From an uncultured Rhodospirillaceae bacterium (lineage in GTDB: Bacteria; Pseudomonadota; Alphaproteobacteria; Rhodospirillales; Magnetospirillaceae): a DNA stretch of 64,000 nt. Within the stretch, counting starts at the first letter, position 1; the number at the start of each line of letters is the position of its first letter. The position numbers and the translations under genes are program-made. This document shows, piece after piece, positions 17,967 through 26,918 of the stretch. The notes below the pieces were generated by a model. That model searched no databases. It saw nothing but the letters and a program-made list of their open reading frames with translations, and was not told the origin of the DNA. Location of the stretch: NCBI GenBank assembly GCA_937887565.1, contig CALABS010000051.1, forward strand, positions 12,168-76,167, read 5' to 3'.

Positions 17967-18860
17967 ATGGACCATGTGCTCACCTTGATCGCCGGGCCGG
18001 ACGCCCCCGGCCTCGACGATTCGGCCGTGGCCGAGATTCGCGCCGCCATGACGGCGCTGGGGGCCCACACCGCCCCGGCCGACTGGCTGAGCCCGGGCCG
18101 CGCCTGCGACGTCCGCTTCGGCCATCTGGCCCCCGAACAGGCCGACGCTGCCGCCGCCCGGGTGCTGGAGGGATGGTCGGTGGACGTGGTGGCCCAGCCG
18201 ATCGAGGGCCGCCGCAAGCTGCTGCTGGTGGCCGACATGGATTCGACCATGGTGGTGGGCGAGACCCTGGACGACCTGGCCGAGTTCGCCGGCCTCAAGG
18301 ATCGCATCGCCGCCATCACCGCCCGGGCCATGAATGGCGAGATCGGCTTCGAGGACGCCCTCAGGGAACGCATCGGCCTGCTCGCCGGCCTGCCCGAGAC
18401 GGCCTTGGAGGAGGCGTGGAGGACGGTGGAATACACCGGCGGCGCCCGCGCCCTGGTCCAGACCATGAAGGCCCATGGGGCCTATTGCGTGCTGGTGTCG
18501 GGTGGATTCAGCTTCTTCACCGGCCGCGTCCGCGCCCAATGCGGCTTCGATGTCGACCTGTCCAACGAATTCATCTTCGAGGGCGGCAGGCTGGCGGGCG
18601 TCAAGGAGCCCATCCTCGGCCGCGCGGCCAAGCTGGCGACCCTGATCCGCACCGCTGCCGAGCGCAAGGTGCCGCTGTCGCTGTCCGCCGCTGTGGGCGA
18701 TGGCGCCAACGATCTCGACATGCTGCGTGCCGCCGGCCTGGGCGTCGCCTTCCACGCCAAGCCGGTGGTCGCCGCCGAGGCCCGCGCCCGTGTCGATCAC
18801 GGCGACCTGACGGCGCTGCTTTACGCCCAGGGGTACCGGGACGAGGAGATGGCGGGTTAG
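17967..18860 (+). CDS. serB: phosphoserine phosphatase
   Basis: A 297-residue HAD-family enzyme that removes phosphate from phosphoserine in the last step of serine synthesis. A divergent regulatory-like N-terminal region (about 1-80) precedes the catalytic domain: ADMDSTMV is HAD motif I with two aspartates, VLVSGGFSFFTG is motif II, and AVGDGANDLDML is motif IV. The long upstream frame lacks similarity, so the ATG at 17967 (MDHVLTL) is taken. It is transcribed away from the DUF1015 gene. Confidence 0.96.
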   Translation: MDHVLTLIAGPDAPGLDDSAVAEIRAAMTALGAHTAPADWLSPGRACDVRFGHLAPEQADAAAARVLEGWSVDVVAQPIEGRRKLLLVADMDSTMVVGETLDDLAEFAGLKDRIAAITARAMNGEIGFEDALRERIGLLAGLPETALEEAWRTVEYTGGARALVQTMKAHGAYCVLVSGGFSFFTGRVRAQCGFDVDLSNEFIFEGGRLAGVKEPILGRAAKLATLIRTAAERKVPLSLSAAVGDGANDLDMLRAAGLGVAFHAKPVVAAEARARVDHGDLTALLYAQGYRDEEMAG

Positions 18861-19427
18861 CTAACCCGGCTTGCCCGGAAAGGGAATCAGGTGGCCGGTG
18901 TCGTTGGCCGGGTCCTCGGCGTCGTCGCCCAGGAGGTCGGACAGCCGCACCTCGGGCGGGCGGCGGCGGAAGTGAATGAGGGCGGCGCGCCCCCCGGTCC
19001 AATCCTCGACCCTCTCGATCGCGTAGGGCTCGAAGCCGAGCGCCGCGTACAACAACAGACCGGCGGCGTTGGTGCTGTGGCACGACACCCGCACCTCGCG
19101 GACCCCGTGGGCGAAGCCTTTGGCGACCATGGCCTCGACCAGATAGCGGCCGGCGCCCCGGCCGCGCTCGGACGGCGCCACCACCACGTTGCCGATGACC
19201 GCGAACCGCCGCGGCTCGACCTTGACCAGGTTGGCATAGGCGACCACCCGCCCGCCGCTCTCGACCACCGTCGGATCGCTGCGCTGGGCGGCGGCGTCCA
19301 GCAGCGCCTCGGCGGTCAGCGGCCAGCGCGCGGCCGGGAACATGAAGAACAGTTCTTCCGCGTCGCGGGGAAAGCCGCGGATCGTAGGCGCGTCCTCGGG
19401 GCGCAGGGGGCGGTGGCCGTAGTCCAT
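18861..19427 (-). CDS. GNAT family N-acetyltransferase
   Basis: A 188-residue protein with a GNAT domain: VIGNVVVAPSERGRGAGRYLVEAMV contains the acetyl-CoA pyrophosphate-binding loop (RGRGAG), followed by REVRVSCHSTNAAGLLLYAALGFEP. The substrate is unknown. The ATG at 19427 (MDYGHRPLRP) is chosen by domain position; the longer frame back to 19589 has no similarity and would overlap the leuA leader region. The ribosome site is weak. It ends one base after the serB stop on the opposite strand. Confidence 0.82.
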   Translation of the reverse strand: MDYGHRPLRPEDAPTIRGFPRDAEELFFMFPAARWPLTAEALLDAAAQRSDPTVVESGGRVVAYANLVKVEPRRFAVIGNVVVAPSERGRGAGRYLVEAMVAKGFAHGVREVRVSCHSTNAAGLLLYAALGFEPYAIERVEDWTGGRAALIHFRRRPPEVRLSDLLGDDAEDPANDTGHLIPFPGKPG

Positions 19428-19503
19428 GGCCCACAGTAATGCATATCCGGCGTGCTCCCAACCATCGGTATTCCGAGACCATGGCCACCCGGCGGAAAGG
19501 CCC

Positions 19504-19545
19504 ATGATCCTGTTGACAAGACTAGGGTTCTCATACTTCCTATAG
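19504..19545 (+). CDS. candidate leuA leader peptide (13 aa)
   Basis: A short frame, MILLTRLGFSYFL, has a GGAAAGG site a few bases before its ATG. Four of 13 residues are leucine, two of them encoded by CTA, a codon almost unused in neighbouring genes. It ends 154 bases before leuA and is followed by a large inverted repeat. This layout resembles an amino-acid attenuation leader, but there is no consecutive leucine run and no clear terminator T tract. Confidence 0.35.
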   Translation: MILLTRLGFSYFL

Positions 19546-19593
19546 CGGCGGTGGGACAGCAATTGACGTTGACGGCCGTTCCCAACCACAGAG

Positions 19594-19654
19594 CCGGGCG
19601 GCCCCGCCTTGCTTCCTCGTGTTCGGGCCCTCCGATCCCGGCGCCGCCGCCCGG
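19594..19654 (+). promoter_or_regulatory. long-range hairpin in the leuA leader
   Basis: CCGGGCGG at 19594-19601 pairs perfectly with CCGCCCGG at 19647-19654, between the candidate leader peptide and leuA. The loop contains further GC-rich self-complementary segments that could offer alternative pairings. No T run follows, so classical transcription attenuation is not demonstrated. Confidence 0.35.
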
Positions 19655-19699
19655 ATCGTTGAACGTGATTGCATCAGGGACCCTTTGGCGAGCGAGAGC

Positions 19700-21244
19700 A
19701 TGGACAAGAACCGAGTCATCATCTTCGACACCACCCTGCGCGACGGCGAACAGTCGCCCGGCGCCTCGATGAATCTCGAGGAGAAGGTCAAGATCGCGCA
19801 GGTGCTGGAGGAAATGGGCGTCGACGTCATCGAGGCCGGCTTCCCCATCGCGTCGAACGGCGACTTCGAGGCCGTGCAGGCCGTCGCCCGCGTGGCCCGC
19901 AACGCCACCATCTGCGGCCTTGCCCGCGCCACCAGGGGCGACATCGAGCGCTGCGCCGAGGCCATCCGGCCGGCGCCGCGGCGCCGCATCCACACCTTCA
20001 TCAGCACCAGCCCGCTGCACATGAAGTACAAGCTGCAGATGGAGCCCGGAAAGGTGCTGGAGAAGGTCACGGAATCGGTGGCCTTCGCCCGCTCGCTGAC
20101 CGACGACGTGGAATGGTCGGCCGAGGACGGCTCGCGCACCGAGCACGACTTCCTGTGCCGCTGCGTCGAGGCCGCCATCGCCGCCGGCGCCGGCACCATC
20201 AACATCCCCGACACCGTCGGCTACGCGGTGCCCGACGAATACGCGGCGCTGATCAAGATGCTGTTCGACCGCGTCCCCAACATCGACAAGGCGGTCATCT
20301 CGGTCCATTGTCACAACGACCTCGGCCTGGCGGTGGCCAACTCGCTGGCCGCCGTCGGCGCCGGGGCGCGGCAGATCGAATGCACGATCAACGGCCTGGG
20401 CGAGCGCGCCGGTAACGCCGCCATGGAAGAGATCGTCATGGCGCTCCGCACCCGGCCCGACCGCATGCCCTATGCGACCGGCATCAAGACCGAGCTGATC
20501 ACGCGAGCCTCGCGGCTGGTGTCGGGCATCACCGGCTTCGTGGTGCAGCCCAACAAGGCCATCGTCGGCAAGAACGCCTTCGCCCACGAATCCGGCATCC
20601 ACCAGGACGGCGTGCTCAAGCACGCCCAGACCTACGAGATCATGACCCCGGAATCGGTGGGCCTGCACCGTTCCAGCCTGGTCATGGGCAAGCATTCCGG
20701 CCGCGCCGCCTTCAGGGACAAGCTCAGGCAGTTGGGCTACGACCTGGACGAGGCCGCCATCGAGGACGCCTTCGTCCGCTTCAAGGACCTGGCCGACCGC
20801 AAAAAGGACATATTCGACGAAGATATCGTGGCGCTGGTCGACGACGCGGTGGTCCGCGACAACGACCGCATCAAGTTCCGCGCCCTCGAGGTCCTGTGCG
20901 GCACCCGGCACGATCCGCCGAAGGCCGAGCTGGAACTGGAGATCGACGGCGAGACCAAGAGCATCAAGGCGACGGGCGACGGGCCGGTGGACGCGACCTT
21001 CAACTGCATCAAGTCCCTGGTCCCCCACGAGGCGCGCCTGCAGCTCTATCAGGTCCACGCCGTGACCCAGGGCACCGACGCCCAGGCCGAGGTAACGGTT
21101 CGTTTGGAAGAAGATGGCAAGACGGTCAACGGGCAGGGTGCCGACACCGACACCATGGTCGCCTCGGCCCGTGCGTATGTGAATGCCTTGAACAAACTTT
21201 TGGTGAAGCGGCAAAAAACCGCTCCGGAGGCGCTCTCGGCCTGA
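19700..21244 (+). CDS. leuA: 2-isopropylmalate synthase
   Basis: A 514-residue enzyme condensing acetyl-CoA with 2-oxoisovalerate, the first committed step of leucine synthesis. The catalytic barrel opens with FDTTLRDGEQSPGASM; the metal-binding HxH is in SVHCHNDLGLAVAN, and NAFAHESGIHQDGVLK is conserved. The C-terminal LeuA dimerisation/allosteric domain (about 390-510) is complete. The start at 19700 (MDKNRVIIFDTT) is typical of alphaproteobacterial LeuA. mreB follows 70 bases later. Confidence 0.97.
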   Translation: MDKNRVIIFDTTLRDGEQSPGASMNLEEKVKIAQVLEEMGVDVIEAGFPIASNGDFEAVQAVARVARNATICGLARATRGDIERCAEAIRPAPRRRIHTFISTSPLHMKYKLQMEPGKVLEKVTESVAFARSLTDDVEWSAEDGSRTEHDFLCRCVEAAIAAGAGTINIPDTVGYAVPDEYAALIKMLFDRVPNIDKAVISVHCHNDLGLAVANSLAAVGAGARQIECTINGLGERAGNAAMEEIVMALRTRPDRMPYATGIKTELITRASRLVSGITGFVVQPNKAIVGKNAFAHESGIHQDGVLKHAQTYEIMTPESVGLHRSSLVMGKHSGRAAFRDKLRQLGYDLDEAAIEDAFVRFKDLADRKKDIFDEDIVALVDDAVVRDNDRIKFRALEVLCGTRHDPPKAELELEIDGETKSIKATGDGPVDATFNCIKSLVPHEARLQLYQVHAVTQGTDAQAEVTVRLEEDGKTVNGQGADTDTMVASARAYVNALNKLLVKRQKTAPEALSA

Positions 21245-21314
21245 TATAAGGCCTGCGCGCGCCGGTCGCCAACCGGGACGAATGGACAGATCAACGCCGA
21301 ATGTTGAGTGAGGG

Positions 21315-22358
21315 ATGATGTTTCCGAAGCTGACGGGATTGTTTTCCGCGGATATGGCGATCGACTTGGGGACCGCCAACACGCTGGTCTACGTGAAGGG
21401 CCGCGGCATCGTCCTGAACGAGCCGTCGGTGGTCGCCATCGCCGAGGAGAAGGGCAAGAAGAAGGTCCTCGCCGTCGGCGACGAGGCCAAGATGATGCTG
21501 GGCCGCACGCCGGGCTACATCTCGGCCATCCGCCCGCTTCGCGACGGCGTCATCGCCGACTTCGAAGTCGCCGAGGAGATGATCAAGCACTTCATCCGCA
21601 AGGTGCACAACCGCCGCAGCTTCGCCAGCCCGCTGGTCATCGTCTGCGTGCCGTCGGGCTCGACCGCCGTCGAGCGCCGCGCCATCCAGGAATCGGCCGA
21701 AAGCGCCGGCGCCCGCCGCGTGTTCCTGATCGAGGAGCCTATGGCGGCCGCCATCGGCGCCGGCCTTCCGGTCACCGAACCCACCGGCAGCATGGTGGTG
21801 GATATCGGCGGCGGTACGACCGAAGTCGCCGTGCTTTCCCTGGGCGGCATCGTCTATTCTCGCTCGGTGCGCGTCGGCGGCGACAAGATGGACGAGGCCA
21901 TCATCGCCTATATCCGCCGCAACCATAACCTCCTGATCGGCGAAGGCTCGGCCGAGCGGATCAAGAAGGAGATCGGCTCCGCCTGCCCGCCCGAGGACGG
22001 CGAGGGCCGCACCATGGAGATCAAGGGCCGCGACCTGATGAACGGCGTGCCGAAGGAACTGATCGTCTCCGAGCGCCAGATCGCCGAGAGCCTGGCCGAG
22101 CCGGTCGGCGCCATCATCGAGGCGGTCAAGGTGGCCCTCGAGCACACCGCCCCCGAACTGGCCGCCGACATCGTCGACAAGGGCATCGTGCTCACCGGCG
22201 GCGGCGCGCTCCTGTCCAATCTCGACTACGTGCTCCGCCACGCCACCGGCCTGCCGGTCTCCATCGCCGACGACCCGCTGTCCTGCGTGGCGCTGGGCAC
22301 CGGCCGGGCGCTGGAGGAGATGCCCAAGCTCAAGAACGTGCTGACCAGCATGTACTAG
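21315..22358 (+). CDS. mreB: rod shape-determining protein MreB
   Basis: A 347-residue bacterial actin homologue that guides lateral cell-wall synthesis. Typical blocks are present: MAIDLGTANTLVYVKGRGI (phosphate 1), PSGSTAVERRAIQESAESAGA, MVVDIGGGTTEVAVLSLGG (phosphate 2) and VLTGGGALLSNLD (adenosine). Tandem ATGs occur at 21315 and 21318 behind a GAGGG site; the first is used here. It is the first gene of mreB-mreC-mreD-mrdA-rodA. A seven-T run follows the stop, then a hairpin before mreC. Confidence 0.97.
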   Translation: MMFPKLTGLFSADMAIDLGTANTLVYVKGRGIVLNEPSVVAIAEEKGKKKVLAVGDEAKMMLGRTPGYISAIRPLRDGVIADFEVAEEMIKHFIRKVHNRRSFASPLVIVCVPSGSTAVERRAIQESAESAGARRVFLIEEPMAAAIGAGLPVTEPTGSMVVDIGGGTTEVAVLSLGGIVYSRSVRVGGDKMDEAIIAYIRRNHNLLIGEGSAERIKKEIGSACPPEDGEGRTMEIKGRDLMNGVPKELIVSERQIAESLAEPVGAIIEAVKVALEHTAPELAADIVDKGIVLTGGGALLSNLDYVLRHATGLPVSIADDPLSCVALGTGRALEEMPKLKNVLTSMY

Positions 22359-22394
22359 TTTTTTTAGGACTAGATGTAGTAGCTTTGCGCGAGG

Positions 22395-22420
22395 AAGGCC
22401 GCCAGTCACTTGGCGGCCTT
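22395..22420 (+). promoter_or_regulatory. hairpin between mreB and mreC
   Basis: AAGGCCGCCA and TGGCGGCCTT form a perfect 10-bp stem with a six-base loop in the 84-base mreB-mreC gap. It is followed by GCC, not T residues. A role as partial terminator or mRNA-stability element that would keep MreB more abundant than MreC/MreD is plausible but unproven. Confidence 0.5.
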
Positions 22421-22442
22421 GCCACAAGGTGCGGAGGATGGG

Positions 22443-23327
22443 GTGAAGCAGTCCGGTGCGCTCGGACGTCTTGCCACGCTGCGGCTTCTTGCCCAGCGGT
22501 TCGCCTTCGTGTCGCTGATCGTGGCCGCCGTCGCCCTGATGATCCTGGGCAAGGCCGACGTGCTGCTGGTCGAGCGCACGCGCACCGTGGTAGCGGACGC
22601 CCTGGCCCCCATCCTCGACGTGATGTCGCGCCCCGCCTCGGCCATCGCCGAGGTGGTCGACAACGTCCGCGAGCTGGCCAACCTGCGGGCCGAGAACGCC
22701 CGCCTGAAGGCCGAGAACCAGCGCCTGCTGCACTGGCAGACGGTGGCGCGGCGGCTGGAGACCGAGAACGCCATCCTGCACGACCACCTGAACGTGGTGT
22801 CCGACCCCGATCCGGCCTTCATCAGCGCTCGCGTCATCGGCGACCTGGGCACCGCCTTCGGACATTCCATGCTGCTGAACGCCGGCGCCCGCCACGGCGT
22901 GCGCAAGGGCCAGGCGGTGCTGTCGGGCGAGGCGCTGGTCGGCTATATCGCCGAGGTCGGCGAGCGGTCGTCGCGGCTGTTGCTGCTGACCGACATCAAC
23001 GCCCACATCCCGGTGGTGGTGGAATCGACCCGCACCCGGGCCATCCTCACCGGCGACCCCGGCCGGCGGCCGCGGCTGAACTACGTGGCCGGCAATCCCA
23101 GCATCTCCATCGGCGACCGGGTGGTGACCTCGGCCTCGGGGGCCGCCTTCCCGCCCGGCCTGCCCATCGGCGTGGTGGCCGCCACCGCCGACGGCATCTT
23201 CCGCATCGAACCCTTCGTGCAGCGCCACCAGCTGGAATTCGTCGCCATCGTCGATTTCGGCCTGGGCGGCATCATGCCCTTCGACCGCCCGCCCGAGCGT
23301 CCGCGCCGCCGGGGAGGGGAGAATTGA
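22443..23327 (+). CDS. mreC: rod shape-determining protein MreC
   Basis: A 294-residue protein with one N-terminal membrane helix (about 18-37), a coiled coil (about 65-110, LANLRAENARLKAENQRLL), and a periplasmic beta-domain with ISARVIGD and GARHGVRKGQAVLSGEALVG typical of MreC. It links MreB to PBP2 and RodA across the membrane. GTG at 22443 is chosen because GCGGAGG sits at ideal distance; an upstream ATG would lack a site. Its stop overlaps the mreD start. Confidence 0.94.
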   Translation: MKQSGALGRLATLRLLAQRFAFVSLIVAAVALMILGKADVLLVERTRTVVADALAPILDVMSRPASAIAEVVDNVRELANLRAENARLKAENQRLLHWQTVARRLETENAILHDHLNVVSDPDPAFISARVIGDLGTAFGHSMLLNAGARHGVRKGQAVLSGEALVGYIAEVGERSSRLLLLTDINAHIPVVVESTRTRAILTGDPGRRPRLNYVAGNPSISIGDRVVTSASGAAFPPGLPIGVVAATADGIFRIEPFVQRHQLEFVAIVDFGLGGIMPFDRPPERPRRRGGEN

Positions 23328-23839
23328 AGCCGTCCCTCTGGGTGCGCATGGACACCTGGGTCCGCCACTTGGTGCCGTTCGGCGTGACCCTGCTGCTGCT
23401 GCTGCTGACCGCCGTGCCGACGCGGCTTCCCGGCTTCGCCAGCGTGGTGCCCATGCTGCCACTGATGGGGGTCTATTACTGGGCGATCTTCCGCCCCGAC
23501 CTGCTGCCGGCGTGGCTGGCCTTCCTGACCGGCCTTCTGGCCGACATCATCGCCGGCACGCCGCTGGGCGTTAACGCCCTGGTCCTGCTGCTGGTGCAGG
23601 GAACGGCGGCGTCGCAGCGCAAGTTCTTCCTCGGCAAGTCGTTCATGGTGGCGTGGTGGGCGTTCGGCCTGCTGGCCGCCGGCTCCATCGGCCTGTCGTG
23701 GCTGCTGGTGTCGCTGTTGCGGGGCGCCGCCCTCGACCCGGCGCCGCTGATGTTCGAATACGCGCTGACCATGGGCCTCTATCCCATCCTGACCTGGAGC
23801 CTAGCCCGCACCCAGATGGCGTTCCTGAAGGACGTTTGA
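23324..23839 (+). CDS. mreD: rod shape-determining protein MreD
   Basis: A 171-residue integral membrane protein with about five helices, containing VYYWAIFRPDLLPAWLAF and GLLADIIAGTPLGVNAL, the conserved MreD core. It starts at TTG overlapping the mreC stop by four bases (TTGA) after GGGGAGGGG; the first ATG at 23348 has no ribosome site. It works with MreC to position the elongation machinery. Confidence 0.9.
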   Translation: MKPSLWVRMDTWVRHLVPFGVTLLLLLLTAVPTRLPGFASVVPMLPLMGVYYWAIFRPDLLPAWLAFLTGLLADIIAGTPLGVNALVLLLVQGTAASQRKFFLGKSFMVAWWAFGLLAAGSIGLSWLLVSLLRGAALDPAPLMFEYALTMGLYPILTWSLARTQMAFLKDV

Positions 23840-23845
23840 GCCGCC

Positions 23846-25705
23846 ATGTACCACGACAACGACCGCATGAAGGTCTTCAACCGCCGCGCCATGATGCTGG
23901 CCAGCGGGAAGGCGGTGCTGGTCGGGACGCTGGCGGCGCGCATGTACTATCTTCAGGTCATCGAGGCCGAGAAATACGCCATGCTGGCCGAGGACAACCG
24001 CATCAGCACCCGCCTGCTGGCGCCGCCGCGCGGATTGATCCTCGACCGCAACGGCATCGCCATGGCGGTCAACCAGCACAACTACCGGGTGCTGCTGGTG
24101 CCCGAACAGACGCCCAGCATCGACTACACGCTGGACGCCCTCGGCCGGATCATCGTGCTGACCGAGTCCGACCGCGCCCGCATCAAGAAGGAAGCCGGCC
24201 GCCGCCGCAGCTTCGTGCCCATCACGGTGCGCGAGAACCTGTCGTGGGAAGAGGTGGCGCGCACCGAGGTCAACGCCCCCGACCTGCCCGGCCTGGTCAT
24301 CGACGTCGGCCAGAGCCGCAACTATCCGCTCGAGAACCTGGGCGCCCACATCCTGGGCTACGTGGCGGCGGTCTCGGAACAGGACCTGACCGACGACCCG
24401 CTGGAGCAGCTTCCCGGCTTCCGCATCGGCAAGGCCGGCGTCGAGAAGATCTACGACCTGGCGCTGAGGGGCCGCCACGGCACCAGCCGGGTCGAGGTCA
24501 ACTCGGTGGGCCGCGTCATCAAGGAGATGGACCGCGACGAGGGCCTGCCGGGGGCCGACATCCACCTTACCCTGGACATGCGGCTGCAGGAATACGCCGC
24601 CCAACGGCTGGGCGACGAAAGCGCGTCGGTGGTGGTGATGGACATCCATACCGGCGAGGTGCTGGTGATGGCCTCGACGCCGTCCTTCGATCCCAACGCC
24701 TTCAACCGCGGCCTGACCACCGAGGAATGGAAGGAACTGGTCAACAACCCCCGCTCGCCGCTGACCAACAAGGCCATCGCCGGCACCTTCGCCCCGGGCT
24801 CCACCTTCAAGCTGGTGGTGGCGCTGGCCGCCATCGAGCACAACGTCATCAGCCCCGACCAGACGGTGTTCTGCCCCGGCCACATGAGCCTGGGCAACGC
24901 CAAGTTCCATTGCTGGAAGAAGGGCGGCCACGGCTCCATGAACCTGGTCAACGCCATCAAGAATTCCTGCGACGTCTATTTCTACGACGTCGCCCGCCGC
25001 CTGGGCGTCGACCGCATCGCCGACATGGCCAAGCGCTTCGGCCTCGGCTCCCCCACCGGCATCGACCTGCCCGGCGAGCGCGCCGGCATCGTGCCGTCGC
25101 GCGACTGGAAGCGCGCCGCCCTGGGCCAGCCGTGGCATCCGGGCGAGACCCTGGTCAACGGCATCGGCCAGGGCTATTGCACCGCCACGCCGCTGCAGTT
25201 GGCGGTGATGACCGCCCGGCTGGCCAATGGCGGCCTGGCGGTGGTGCCCCACGTGGCGCGGGAGCGCATCATCGACAAGCGCGCCGAGCCCCGGTCCAAG
25301 CCCGACTGGGAGGGCTGCGGCTGTTCGGCCAAGGCGCTGACGCTGGTCCGCCAGGGCATGTTCGCGGTCTCCAACGAACCCGGCGGCACCGCCTTCCGCG
25401 CCCGCATCTCGCAAGACGGCATGTGGCTGTCCGGCAAGACCGGCACCGCCCAGGTCCGCCGCATCACCATGCGCGAGCGCGAGACCGGGGTGAGGAAGAA
25501 CGAGGACCTGCCCTGGAAGGAGCGCGACCACGCCCTGTTCGTGGCCTACGCCCCCGAGGAGGCCCCGCGTTACGCCATCGCCGTGGTGGTCGAGCACGGC
25601 GGCGGCGGCTCGGCGGTGGCGGCGCCCATCGCCCGCGACGTGATGATCGAGGTCCAGAAGCGCGAGCGCGCCCGCCTCGCCGGCCTGTCAGGGGAGGCCC
25701 GCTGA
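23846..25705 (+). CDS. mrdA: penicillin-binding protein 2 (elongation transpeptidase)
   Basis: A 619-residue class B PBP with a single N-terminal membrane anchor (about 20-38), a dimerisation/pedestal region, and a transpeptidase domain. Active-site motifs are PGSTFK with Ser319, SCD in IKNSCDVYFYD, and KTGTAQ. It cross-links peptidoglycan of the side wall together with RodA. It starts six bases after the mreD stop, and its last base is shared with the rodA start, so the genes are translationally coupled. Confidence 0.96.
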   Translation: MYHDNDRMKVFNRRAMMLASGKAVLVGTLAARMYYLQVIEAEKYAMLAEDNRISTRLLAPPRGLILDRNGIAMAVNQHNYRVLLVPEQTPSIDYTLDALGRIIVLTESDRARIKKEAGRRRSFVPITVRENLSWEEVARTEVNAPDLPGLVIDVGQSRNYPLENLGAHILGYVAAVSEQDLTDDPLEQLPGFRIGKAGVEKIYDLALRGRHGTSRVEVNSVGRVIKEMDRDEGLPGADIHLTLDMRLQEYAAQRLGDESASVVVMDIHTGEVLVMASTPSFDPNAFNRGLTTEEWKELVNNPRSPLTNKAIAGTFAPGSTFKLVVALAAIEHNVISPDQTVFCPGHMSLGNAKFHCWKKGGHGSMNLVNAIKNSCDVYFYDVARRLGVDRIADMAKRFGLGSPTGIDLPGERAGIVPSRDWKRAALGQPWHPGETLVNGIGQGYCTATPLQLAVMTARLANGGLAVVPHVARERIIDKRAEPRSKPDWEGCGCSAKALTLVRQGMFAVSNEPGGTAFRARISQDGMWLSGKTGTAQVRRITMRERETGVRKNEDLPWKERDHALFVAYAPEEAPRYAIAVVVEHGGGGSAVAAPIARDVMIEVQKRERARLAGLSGEAR

Positions 25706-26868
25706 TGCTGCGCCCAACCTCGCGCCTGCCCGCCCGCCTGGGCCGTACCGAGCTGTCGTGGCGCGACAAGATCTGGCACATCAACTGGTCGCTGGTCGCC
25801 CTGCTGACCGTGATCGCCGGCATCGGCTTCCTGAACCTGTATTCCGCCGCCGGCGGCTCGCTGGAGCCGTGGGCGATGAAATCCATGATCCGCTTCGGCA
25901 TGGGCATGGCCATCCTGATCGGGGTGGCGCTGATCGACATCCGCCTGTGGATGCGCCATTCCTATGGGCTTTACCTACTGTCCATGGTGCTGCTGGTGCT
26001 GGTGGAGCTGAAGGGCACCATCGGCATGGGCGCCCAGCGGTGGATCGACCTGGGTTTCATCCAGTTGCAGCCGTCCGAGATCATGAAGATCGCCCTGATC
26101 CTGTCGCTGGCACGCTATTTCCACGGCGCCACCTACCAGGACGTCGGCCGGCCGCTGTTCCTGTTGCCGCCGCTGCTGATGGTGCTGGCGCCGGTGGCGC
26201 TGGTGCTCAAGCAGCCCGATCTCGGCACCGCCATGATGCTGATGATGACCTCGGGGGCGATCTTCTTCATGGCCGGCGTGCGGTTGTGGAAGTTCGCCGT
26301 CATCCTGGCCGCCGGGCTGGCCGCCATCCCGGTGGCGTGGCAGTTCCTTCACGATTACCAGCGGCGCCGGGTGCTGGTGTTCCTGGACCCCGACCAGGAC
26401 CCGCTGGGCTCGGGCTACCACATCACCCAGTCCAAGATCGCGCTGGGGTCGGGTGGCGTGTTCGGCAAGGGATTCATGGACGGCACCCAGAGCCGCCTGA
26501 ACTTCCTGCCCGAGAAGCAGACCGACTTCATCTTCACCATGTTCGGCGAGGAATGGGGCATGGTCGGCGGGCTGGTGCTGCTGGGCCTCTACGTGCTGCT
26601 GATCGGCTACGGCTACGCCATCGCGCTGCGCTGCCGCAGCCAGTTCGGCCGGCTGGTGGCGCTGGGCATCACCACCACCTTCTTCCTCTACTTCTTCATC
26701 AACACGGCCATGGTCATGGGCCTGGTGCCGGTGGTCGGCGTGCCGCTGCCGCTGATCAGCTATGGCGGCACCGCCATGCTGTCGCTGCTGTTCGGCTGGG
26801 GGCTGGTGATGAGCGCCTACATCCACCGCGACGTCACCATCGGGCGGCGGGGATCGCACGAGGATTGA
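25705..26868 (+). CDS. rodA: RodA peptidoglycan polymerase (SEDS family)
   Basis: A 387-residue SEDS glycosyltransferase with about ten membrane helices. Signature stretches include QRWIDLGFIQLQPSEIMKIALIL, LKQPDLGTAMML, and the C-terminal PVVGVPLPLISYGGTAML. It polymerises lipid II during elongation and pairs with PBP2 (mrdA), whose stop overlaps this start. The ATG at 25705 follows GGGGAGG. It ends the Mre/Rod operon. Confidence 0.96.
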   Translation: MLRPTSRLPARLGRTELSWRDKIWHINWSLVALLTVIAGIGFLNLYSAAGGSLEPWAMKSMIRFGMGMAILIGVALIDIRLWMRHSYGLYLLSMVLLVLVELKGTIGMGAQRWIDLGFIQLQPSEIMKIALILSLARYFHGATYQDVGRPLFLLPPLLMVLAPVALVLKQPDLGTAMMLMMTSGAIFFMAGVRLWKFAVILAAGLAAIPVAWQFLHDYQRRRVLVFLDPDQDPLGSGYHITQSKIALGSGGVFGKGFMDGTQSRLNFLPEKQTDFIFTMFGEEWGMVGGLVLLGLYVLLIGYGYAIALRCRSQFGRLVALGITTTFFLYFFINTAMVMGLVPVVGVPLPLISYGGTAMLSLLFGWGLVMSAYIHRDVTIGRRGSHED

Positions 26869-26918
26869 TCCCGGCCGGTTCGGCTTTGCCGCCGCCGGAT
26901 TCGCGTTATATTCGCCCC

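Noticed and set aside
19513..19546. TTGACA/TATAGC as the leuA promoter
   Set aside because: The spacer to TATAGC is 22 bases, too long, and the elements lie within the candidate leader peptide.
21291..23462. 723-codon minus-strand open frame opposite mreB and mreC
   Set aside because: It is an antisense frame created by high G+C codon bias; His/Gly/Ala/Arg-rich translation has no domain pattern, while mreB and mreC explain the region fully.
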